Assembly (NCBI GenBank): GCA_934167135.1 | Contig: CAKPKI010000083.1 | Location: 1 to 8,092, forward strand | Origin: an uncultured Clostridia bacterium | Lineage (GTDB): Bacteria > Bacillota > Clostridia > TANB77 > CAG-508 | Direction of reading: 5' to 3' | Length of the DNA: 8,092 nt | In this document: positions 1-5,791 of the stretch, piece by piece | Layout: each line of letters opens with the position of its first letter | Position numbering within the stretch: position 1 is the first letter of the stretch | Notes under the pieces: generated by a model | The model's input: the letters and a program-made list of their open reading frames with translations, nothing else | Told to the model about the DNA's origin: nothing | Databases searched by the model: none | Made by a program: the position numbers and the translations under genes

Positions 1-228
1 TTTCTGTACCATAATTTGCCCTATCTTGTCCTTTTAATTCTTCTTCAGCTATTCTATATCCAATTAGCCAATTTCTCTCTATTAATGCAGGATTAACAGA
101 CTGATAAGCATAATCTCTGGCTGAATCTATAATTGAACAAACATCATTTAAAACTTTTTGATAAAAATCATATGCTATTAATGTTTTGTTTTATTAATTG
201 CCAATCTTACTCTATGCATATCTACCAT
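1..228 (-). pseudogene. DUF1016 (YhcG-type) N-terminal domain gene, frameshifted near its start and cut by the window edge
   Basis: The minus-strand frame from about 190 down to 1 encodes a segment running NKTLIAYDFYQ, then SARDYAYQSVNPALIERNW, then IGYRIAEEELKGQDRANYG. This is the pattern of the DUF1016 N-terminal domain, which in full-length proteins precedes a PDDEXK nuclease domain. That frame has a TAA at 193-191 and no ATG after it. A plausible start, ATG at 228, lies 10 nt after a GGAG and encodes MVDMHRVRLAINKTKH before stopping. Joining the two needs a one-base frame change near the A-rich stretch at about 185-192. I see no classical slippery heptamer there, so an indel (real or a sequence error) is more likely than programmed frameshifting. 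The rest of the gene lies outside the window, so catalytic residues cannot be checked. It starts about 30 nt after the preceding gene and was probably co-transcribed with it. The family call is fairly sure; the broken state is moderately sure. Confidence 0.65.
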
Positions 229-259
229 TTTAATCATTCTCCAACTTTTTTATTAATTT

Positions 260-871
260 CTATATATTCTTTTTATTTCTTTTAATATCCAATAATTTGT
301 TTTTTAATATTTTAACTGATTTTATTGCTGACATATCTTCAATAAATTTTTCCTCATTTCTTCTTTTACAAAATTCATCTAATTCTGTAATTGCAATATC
401 CACATTATCTTTATTTACTTTATCTTCACAAACTTTTAGTGCTGTATTCATATACCCACATATAGCACAAGCTGTCATTGCTTTAAAGTATGAAATTTCA
501 GGTATATTAGAATTTAAATACAATTCTGTTGCGAAATTATCATCAATTCTTTTAGGATTTTTTAGTATTATTTTTTCTGCAATATATATTCCATTTTCAC
601 TAACTGTTTTATATATTTTTTCATTTTCTGGAATAATAACCTCGCATAATGTATCTCCTCTGATTAACCATCTAAAAATGTAATCAAATGTTGAAACGCA
701 AAATCCTCCCATATCTTTTTGTTCTTCTGCATTAAAATTAATCCTTCTTTCACAAGTTACTATTTCATTCAATGGAAATTTCTTTCCATCTCGATATTCT
801 TTAACTGTTTGTATTACTCTATAAAACTTAATACTTTTATCAGCTTCACATTCAAAAAACTTTCCTAGCAT
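260..871 (-). CDS. Conserved-looking hypothetical protein, 203 aa, function unknown
   Basis: I cannot assign this protein to a characterised family. The start is well supported: GGAGG lies 7 nt before ATG at 871. It has no signal peptide or membrane segment and looks soluble and cytoplasmic. Residues 13-110 look like a compact mixed alpha/beta domain, with an FYRV stretch (16-19), GGFCVSTFDYIFRWLIRGDT (55-74), a strand-like CEVIIPE (76-82) and an IILKNPK stretch (101-107). Residues 125-168 look helical, with an SYFKAMTACAICGYMNTALK segment (127-146) and a VNKDNVDIAITELDEF segment (152-167). The last 30 residues are lysine-rich. The R-then-ST-then-strand order faintly recalls ADP-ribosyltransferase-like folds, but no catalytic signature is convincing. 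Its ribosome binding site directly follows the stop of the truncated phosphatase gene, and the DUF1016 fragment follows, so it sits in a run of accessory genes of one orientation. Confidence 0.75.
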   Translation of the reverse strand: MLGKFFECEADKSIKFYRVIQTVKEYRDGKKFPLNEIVTCERRINFNAEEQKDMGGFCVSTFDYIFRWLIRGDTLCEVIIPENEKIYKTVSENGIYIAEKIILKNPKRIDDNFATELYLNSNIPEISYFKAMTACAICGYMNTALKVCEDKVNKDNVDIAITELDEFCKRRNEEKFIEDMSAIKSVKILKNKLLDIKRNKKNI

Positions 872-886
872 AAATTACCTCCATTT

Positions 887-1285
887 CTAGATTTCAAATT
901 CAACTACTTCACAATTTTCTAAACCTTTAATTTTTTCTCTATCCACGAGTTTCTCTAAAGGGTATTTCAGAAAATAACATTTTATAGGAATTGATGCACT
1001 TCCATGTGTTACTAATAAAATATTTTTGTCTTTATACTTTTGAGTAATTTCATCTAAAAAGTCATATATTCTTTTGCATAAATCTTGCATTGTTTCCATG
1101 TTATACATAGATATATTTTTAATATAATTACAAGCCTCATCAATTCTTGAATCTTTCTTTTTTATTTCTTTTAATTCAATTTTAGTAATTCCTTCAAAAT
1201 CACCATATCCTCGTTCCACTAATCTTTCATCTTCTAAAATATCAACATTAAATTCTTTATTAATTATTTCAGCATTTTCTATTTT
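887..1285 (-). pseudogene. Histidine phosphatase (phosphoglycerate mutase-like) family, N-terminal half missing
   Basis: The C-terminal two thirds of a histidine-phosphatase-superfamily protein can be read. Similarity begins at KIENAEIINKEFNVDILED right after a TGA at 1288-1286, continues through ERGYGDFEG (the family's conserved acidic-loop region) and reaches LLVTHGSASIPIKCYF, which carries the second active-site histidine. The N-terminal 60-65 residues, with the family's RHGE motif and the phosphohistidine itself, are absent: no minus-strand frame between 1290 and 1440 shows an RHG. The only start-like codon inside the conserved part is GTG at 1219, in the middle of the family fold and without a proper ribosome binding site. 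The product would lack the nucleophilic histidine and should be inactive. The stop codon is 15 nt before the next gene and next to its Shine-Dalgarno sequence. Family assignment is confident, pseudogene status fairly confident. Confidence 0.75.
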
Positions 1286-1289
1286 TCAA

Positions 1290-1472
1290 TTTACTGAATA
1301 TTTAGCCGAGAGAGAAAATATATTCTTATCTACTCCAGAAGTTGGACAAATACTTAGAGAAAAATATATTCTTTCTCCTAGATCACGCAAAATTACTAAA
1401 AAAATATTAAGAAAAAATTACTTGCTGAAAAAAGACTGGCATCTTTTACAATGTCAGTCAATATTAAACTAA
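1290..1472 (+). pseudogene. Possible plus-strand coding remnant, unidentified
   Basis: Where similarity to the minus-strand phosphatase ends, the plus strand reads open for 60 codons to a TAA at 1470-1472. It gives a protein-like sequence with FTEYLAERENIFLSTPEVGQ, then ILREKYILSPRSRKITKKIL, then a lysine-rich tail. Charged and hydrophobic residues are mixed as in a real protein C-terminus. There is no start codon of its own: upstream, the frame simply runs through the antisense of the phosphatase. The last part overlaps the secA-side terminator hairpin, so the true end may have been earlier. I do not recognise the family. It could be the 3' end of a gene brought in by a rearrangement or element, or a chance open frame in AT-rich DNA. 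Confidence is low. Confidence 0.3.
1428..1459 (-). terminator. Rho-independent terminator downstream of secA
   Basis: Read on the minus strand, a 9-bp stem (GACTGACAT with ATGCCAGTC, one G-U pair) closes a loop of 8 nt and is followed directly by six T residues. It lies about 175 nt after the secA stop codon and is the first convincing terminator on that strand, so it probably ends the secA transcript. Confidence 0.75.
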
Positions 1473-1482
1473 TTTTAATATT
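1460..1482. repeat. Perfect 9-bp AT-only inverted repeat next to the terminator
   Basis: AATATTAAA at 1460-1468 is the exact reverse complement of TTTAATATT at 1474-1482, with a 5-nt loop. It directly abuts the terminator stem, so a minus-strand transcript would form two adjacent hairpins. It could protect the 3' end of the secA mRNA or be a weak second terminator. Being purely A/T, it could also be chance. Confidence 0.4.
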
Positions 1483-1487
1483 TTAGA

Positions 1488-1580
1488 TTTGTCGCCAAAT
1501 TTATATTCATTGATAAATAAGTACTTTCGAGGATTTTGGGCGACAATTTTATTTTGTTTGGCAACAAATTGGCGACAAAA
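1488..1580. repeat. Cluster of four TTGGCGACAA-type repeats, possible recombinase arm sites
   Basis: Four copies of a 10-mer occur in 93 bases of the otherwise geneless stretch (about 345 bases) between the phosphatase remnant and secA. One is on the minus strand at 1488-1499 (TTTGTCGCCAAA on plus). Three are on plus: TGGGCGACAA near 1537-1546, TTGGCAACAA near 1558-1567 and TTGGCGACAA at 1569-1578. Two are exact and two carry one mismatch. The first and last form an inverted pair. Short repeats in both orientations flanking an intergenic segment are typical of arm-type binding sites for tyrosine recombinases of integrative elements. No integrase gene is in the window, so this would be an empty or decayed end. 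An operator array or folded RNA are alternatives. Confidence 0.4.
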
Positions 1581-1632
1581 GCATATTTTTTGCATTTATG
1601 TCAATTTGTATAATTTCCTGTAACCATTGATA

Positions 1633-4386
1633 TTACTGATTTCTTCCACAGCAATTCTTATATTTCTTTCCACTTCCACATGGGCATGGATCATTACGTC
1701 CAACCTTAGGACCTTCATTAACAACAGTCTTATTAATATCCAACTTAATTTGTTCTCCATTATCTAAACTATTGATAGCTTGTAAAGCTGCACCAGTAAT
1801 CTTAGCTGCTTCTTCTCTTTTAACATCCTCTTGTTTACGTAAATTCATAAGAATTTTTACAACATCATGTTTAATATCAAGCACCATTTCTTCAAACATG
1901 TCCATACCTTCAATTCTATATTTAACAACAGGATCTTGTTGTCCATAAGCACGAAGACCAATACCATCCTTTAATTCATCCATAGCATCAATGTGGTCCA
2001 TCCATTTTTGATCAACAACTTTAAGCATAACAACTCTTTCAAGTTCTCTTAAATCATCATTTCCAACTTCTTGCTCTTTTCCTTCATATTTAGTTAAAGC
2101 AAGCTCTTGAAGTTTTTCAATTATAGCATTTGAATTTTTTGAATTTTCTTTAATAAAGTCAACCATTTCAATTCCAAATGTATTTCTAATATCTGTATCA
2201 AGTGCTTCTACACTAACTTCGTCTTCACTAGCAAAATATGTTAATACAACCTCTTCTGCAAGTGATTTTATCATTGTTAATATATTATCTTTCAAGTTTT
2301 CTCCATCTAGCACTTCTCTTCTTTGTTTGTAGATTATTTCTCTTTGTGCATTCATTACATCATCATATTTTAATACATTCTTTCTAGTGCTAAAGTTTCT
2401 ACCTTCAACTTTTCTTTGAGCTGATTCAACTGCATTGCTAATCATTTTGTTTTCGATTGGTATATTTTCGTCCATTCCTATTTTGTTATAAACCTTTGTA
2501 ATCATATCTCCACCGAAAATTTTCATTAGGTCATCATCAAGTCCTATATAGAATTTTGATTCTCCTGGATCTCCTTGACGACCACTACGTCCACGTAACT
2601 GGTTATCAATTCTTCTTGATTCATGTCTTTCTGTACCAATTATTTTTAGACCTCCAGCTGCTATAACTTTTTCTTTTTCTTCTTTGATTTCTTCATCATA
2701 TTTCTTTTCTAATTTTTTGAATTCTTCTCTCGCTCTTAGTATGTCTTGTTCATCTGTTTCATAATATGTGTTTGATTCTTCTATTAAGTTTTCTGGAACT
2801 TTATTTCTTTTCATTTCTTGTTTTGCTAAGAATTCACTATTTCCACCTAACATAATATCGGTACCACGTCCTGCCATGTTTGTAGCAATTGTTACTGCCC
2901 CAAATTTTCCGGCTTGTGCTATGATTTCAGCTTCTTTTTCATGGAATTTAGCATTTAAAACTTCATGCTTTATTCCTTCTTTTTTTAGAATTTTACTTAA
3001 TTTTTCTGATTTTTCTATTGATACTGTACCAACTAGGACTGGTTGTCCTTTTTTGTGGCTTTCTTTTATGCTTTCTACTATTGCATTAAATTTAGCTTTT
3101 TCATTTTTATATATTACATCATTTTGGTCATTTCTTACCATTGGCCTATTTGTAGGAATTGCTACAACATCTAAGTTATAAATTTCTTCGAATTCGGCTT
3201 CTTCTGTCATTGCAGTACCAGTCATACCTGATAATTTGTCATACATTCTGAAGTAGTTTTGGAATGTAATTGTTGCTAATGTTTTTGATTCATCAGCAAT
3301 TTTTACTCCTTCTTTTGCTTCTATTGCTTGATGTAATCCATTATTGTATCTTCTTCCATACATGATACGTCCTGTAAATTCATCAACTATTAGTACTTCT
3401 CCATCTTTTACAATATAGTCTATATCTTTTTTCATTACTCCATGTGCACGCAATGCTTGATTTACATGGTGTACTAATGTTGAGTTCTCTATATCATTAA
3501 AGTTTTCTAGTCTGAATGTTTCTTCTGCCTTCTTTATACCTTTTTGTGTTAATGATGCTGATTTTGCTTTTAAATCCACTATATAGTCATATTTTTCGTT
3601 GTCTTCTGCTTGTGCTTCATCTTTAACATCTTCTTCTACTATTACTTTTGGTGTTAATTTTTTTACAAAGTCATTTGCTTTTTTGTATAAGTCTGAAGAT
3701 TGGTTTGCTCTACCTGATATGATAAGCGGTGTTCTTGCTTCGTCAATTAAAATACTATCTATTTCGTCTACGATTGCATAGCTTAGTCCTCTTTGTACTA
3801 ACTGATTTTTATAAATTACCATGTTATCTCTTAGGTAGTCAAATCCAAATTCGTTGTTTGTTCCATATGTGATGTCACATGCATATGCTTCTTGTTTTTG
3901 TTTTGGTTCCATTCCTGCAATTACAAGTCCTACTGATAGTCCTAAGAATTTATATAATTTTCCCATCCATTCACTATCTCTTTTTGCTAGATAGTCATTT
4001 ACAGTTATTACATGTACACCTTCTCCTGTTAGAGCATTTAGATATACTGGAAGTGTTGCTACAAGTGTTTTTCCTTCACCTGTTTTCATTTCTGCAATTC
4101 TTCCTTGATGTAATATTATTCCACCTATTAATTGCACATCAAAGTGTCTCATTCCTAATACTCTTTTTGACGCTTCTCTTACTACTGCAAATGCTTCTGG
4201 TAATATTTCGTCTAATGTTTTTCCTTCTTCTAATTGTTTTTTGAATTCGTTTGTTTTATTTTTTAGTTGCTCATCTGTTAATTTTGATGTTTCGTCTTCT
4301 AGTCCATTTATTTTATCTACTATTGGCATTACTCTTTTTACTTCTTTTTCACTATAGCTTTTAAATATCTTCCTGAATATTCCCAT
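1633..4386 (-). CDS. secA: Protein translocase subunit SecA
   Basis: SecA is the ATPase motor that pushes unfolded preproteins through the SecYEG channel at the cytoplasmic membrane. The 917-residue protein is full length for the family. It shows Walker A MKTGEGKT (100-107), Walker B VDEID (206-210) followed by the ILIDEARTPLIISG stretch, the SGMTGTA segment, TNMAGRGTDIMLGG and the QLRGRSGRQGDPG arginine-finger motif of the second nucleotide-binding fold. A C-terminal SEC-C zinc motif (CPCGSGKKYKNCC, C-x-C-x8-C-C) follows; in other bacteria it contacts SecB or ribosomes and lipids. The open frame extends 17 codons further, to 4437, but I place the start at ATG 4386 (MGIFRKIFKSYSE). This matches the usual SecA N-terminus, AGAAGGG lies upstream, and the promoter -10 overlaps the longer start. 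It is monocistronic, with its own promoter and a terminator at 1428-1459. Confidence 0.98.
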   Translation of the reverse strand: MGIFRKIFKSYSEKEVKRVMPIVDKINGLEDETSKLTDEQLKNKTNEFKKQLEEGKTLDEILPEAFAVVREASKRVLGMRHFDVQLIGGIILHQGRIAEMKTGEGKTLVATLPVYLNALTGEGVHVITVNDYLAKRDSEWMGKLYKFLGLSVGLVIAGMEPKQKQEAYACDITYGTNNEFGFDYLRDNMVIYKNQLVQRGLSYAIVDEIDSILIDEARTPLIISGRANQSSDLYKKANDFVKKLTPKVIVEEDVKDEAQAEDNEKYDYIVDLKAKSASLTQKGIKKAEETFRLENFNDIENSTLVHHVNQALRAHGVMKKDIDYIVKDGEVLIVDEFTGRIMYGRRYNNGLHQAIEAKEGVKIADESKTLATITFQNYFRMYDKLSGMTGTAMTEEAEFEEIYNLDVVAIPTNRPMVRNDQNDVIYKNEKAKFNAIVESIKESHKKGQPVLVGTVSIEKSEKLSKILKKEGIKHEVLNAKFHEKEAEIIAQAGKFGAVTIATNMAGRGTDIMLGGNSEFLAKQEMKRNKVPENLIEESNTYYETDEQDILRAREEFKKLEKKYDEEIKEEKEKVIAAGGLKIIGTERHESRRIDNQLRGRSGRQGDPGESKFYIGLDDDLMKIFGGDMITKVYNKIGMDENIPIENKMISNAVESAQRKVEGRNFSTRKNVLKYDDVMNAQREIIYKQRREVLDGENLKDNILTMIKSLAEEVVLTYFASEDEVSVEALDTDIRNTFGIEMVDFIKENSKNSNAIIEKLQELALTKYEGKEQEVGNDDLRELERVVMLKVVDQKWMDHIDAMDELKDGIGLRAYGQQDPVVKYRIEGMDMFEEMVLDIKHDVVKILMNLRKQEDVKREEAAKITGAALQAINSLDNGEQIKLDINKTVVNEGPKVGRNDPCPCGSGKKYKNCCGRNQ

Positions 4387-4427
4387 TTTTCTCATTTCCC
4401 TTCTTATTCTATTTATCGACTTGTTAT

Positions 4428-4456
4428 AATATATCATGAAAATATGGACTTTTCAA
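4428..4456 (-). promoter_or_regulatory. Sigma-A-type promoter of secA
   Basis: On the minus strand, TTGAAA (4456-4451) is followed after exactly 17 bp by TATATT (4433-4428). Each hexamer matches consensus at five of six positions. Transcription should begin near 4421, giving a leader of about 35 nt before the ATG at 4386. This rules out the longer upstream start at 4437, which would lie inside the promoter. Confidence 0.75.
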
Positions 4457-4608
4457 GTGTTTTTAATGATTTTTTTGTACATAGGTTACTGGTTAATGCT
4501 TTATTTAAAATTAATACATAAAATCCTTGAAATATAAGCTTTTTATTACATTCCTCGGTTTATTACAAAATAAAAAAATTCTATGCATTTTTATGGTAAG
4601 AGTTCACA

Positions 4609-4636
4609 AAAGAAGCTCCCATTTGAGAGCTTCTTT
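4609..4636 (-). terminator. Stem-loop terminator after the ClpX-like gene
   Basis: AAAGAAGCTC and GAGCTTCTTT form a perfect 10-bp stem around an 8-nt loop, starting 14 nt beyond the ClpX-like stop codon. The minus-strand T run is short (four T, three of them in the stem), so termination may be partial. The stem is symmetric, but no plus-strand gene nearby would use it. The remaining bases up to the secA promoter show nothing else. Confidence 0.6.
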
Positions 4637-4649
4637 ACTGATTTTATGG

Positions 4650-5741
4650 TTACTTTAAAATATATTTTGTGTTATCTTCTTCAATCCCTTCTTGCAAAAT
4701 CAATTCTTTATAGGTTCCCTTTGGATTTGACATAACTTGATACATGATTTTATCAAATACATAATTCAACACATTTGACAATTCTCGTGCACCAGTTTCA
4801 CTATTTTCCATCTTTGCCTTTTTTGCAAATGCAAGAATATTTTTTTTACTTACCTTCGTTGAAATTCCGTCTCTCTTAAGACATTCAATATACATTTTAA
4901 GTCTAGAATTTTTCGAATTCAGTAAAATGTCTTCTAAAACATCCTCACTTAATTCATTTAATTGGACAATAACATCTAATCGTCCAACAAACTCTTCTTG
5001 CATGCCATATTCTACCAGATCTCTTTTTTTGATTTTTCTATCCTCATTGTTGATTTTTGCTTGCACGAACCCAATACTGGATTCATTTTTTAATCTTTTT
5101 TTCACAATTCCATCAATCCCAGAAAACGCTCCCGCAAAATAGAACATAATTCGGTCAGTATTGAGCCAAACCAATTCTTGTTGTCCATCTCTTTTAAGTA
5201 ATGTTAAAGGGATTCTTTTGCTTTCAATTATCTTTAATAAAGCATCTTGTACCCCTTTTCCAGATACATCTCTTTGTGTTGTTTCTAATGTTTTTGCCTT
5301 TTTGTCAATTTCGTCAATGATAATAATGCCATTTTCAGCTTTTTTCAAATCATAATTGGCTTCTCTTAATAACTCTAATATTATATCAGAAACATTTGCT
5401 CCCTGATATGCCTCTTCAGTATAATCATTCGCATCTACAGTCACACACGGTCTATTTACTTTTTTTGCTAACTGTCTTAAAATTTCTGATTTTCCTGTTC
5501 CACTTTTTCCAATAATCAACACATTTGATTTTATTTGGTAATGGATTGATTTGAACTCTGCATTTACGATCTGCCGAACTTGCTCATCTTGACCTTTAAC
5601 TGTAGCCAAAATAAATTTTTCAGTTTCCTCAATATTTGGAGTCTTAATGATTTTTACTACCTGTTTTTCATTTTTTCTCATACTTACTTTTTTCTTTTTG
5701 GATTTCTTATTAAGAATTTTAGCCATATTAGCTCTAATCAT
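4650..5741 (-). CDS. ClpX-like AAA+ ATPase without the zinc-binding domain
   Basis: This 363-residue protein follows the ClpX core (an ATP-dependent unfoldase that feeds ClpP) along nearly its whole length. Walker A is GKSGTGKS (78-85) and Walker B IIIIDEIDK (139-147). VDANDYTEEAYQGANV (102-117) corresponds to the ClpX pore-1 loop, with AYQG in place of GYVG. SSIGF (221-225) matches the IGF loop that binds ClpP. EEFVGRLDV (249-257) carries the arginine finger and GARELS (317-322) is sensor 2. Two ClpX parts are missing: the N-terminal zinc-binding domain, replaced by about 30 lysine-rich residues, and the RKH pore loop, where KRDGQQE stands. It is therefore a divergent paralogue, not the housekeeping ClpX, probably with its own substrates. 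GGAGG lies 7 nt before ATG 5741. It follows the beta-CASP nuclease gene by 50 nt with no promoter between, so the two form an operon. Confidence 0.85.
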   Translation of the reverse strand: MIRANMAKILNKKSKKKKVSMRKNEKQVVKIIKTPNIEETEKFILATVKGQDEQVRQIVNAEFKSIHYQIKSNVLIIGKSGTGKSEILRQLAKKVNRPCVTVDANDYTEEAYQGANVSDIILELLREANYDLKKAENGIIIIDEIDKKAKTLETTQRDVSGKGVQDALLKIIESKRIPLTLLKRDGQQELVWLNTDRIMFYFAGAFSGIDGIVKKRLKNESSIGFVQAKINNEDRKIKKRDLVEYGMQEEFVGRLDVIVQLNELSEDVLEDILLNSKNSRLKMYIECLKRDGISTKVSKKNILAFAKKAKMENSETGARELSNVLNYVFDKIMYQVMSNPKGTYKELILQEGIEEDNTKYILK

Positions 5742-5764
5742 AAATAATCCTCCTTTTTTTCGCA

Positions 5765-5784
5765 GGCGGGACTTTCATCCCGCC
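5765..5784. promoter_or_regulatory. GC-rich intercistronic hairpin between nuclease and ATPase genes
   Basis: GGCGGGA and TCCCGCC form a perfect 7-bp stem with a 6-nt loop, in otherwise AT-rich DNA. On the transcript it begins 7 nt after the nuclease stop codon and ends about 14 nt before the ATPase Shine-Dalgarno. An A run, not a U run, follows on the minus strand, so it is not a standard terminator. It could stabilise the upstream mRNA, mark a processing site or tune ATPase expression. Confidence 0.55.
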
Positions 5785-5791
5785 CTTATTA

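Noticed and set aside
185..195. Programmed ribosomal frameshift in the DUF1016 gene
   Set aside because: The A-rich run does not form an X-XXY-YYZ slippery site in the starting frame, and the site is too close to the start codon to be a typical example.
297..683. Plus-strand open frame of 128 codons opposite the unknown gene
   Set aside because: It is antisense to a gene with a clear ribosome binding site and has none itself. Its hydrophobic look comes from reading lysine- and isoleucine-rich codons backwards.
1488..1580. CRISPR array
   Set aside because: The repeats are only about 10 bp, occur in both orientations and have unequal short spacing, so they are not a CRISPR array.
3879..4244. 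Long plus-strand open frame opposite secA, leucine-rich
   Set aside because: It is an antisense shadow of secA with a skewed, low-complexity composition and no ribosome binding site. The same holds for other plus-strand frames opposite secA, the ATPase and the nuclease.
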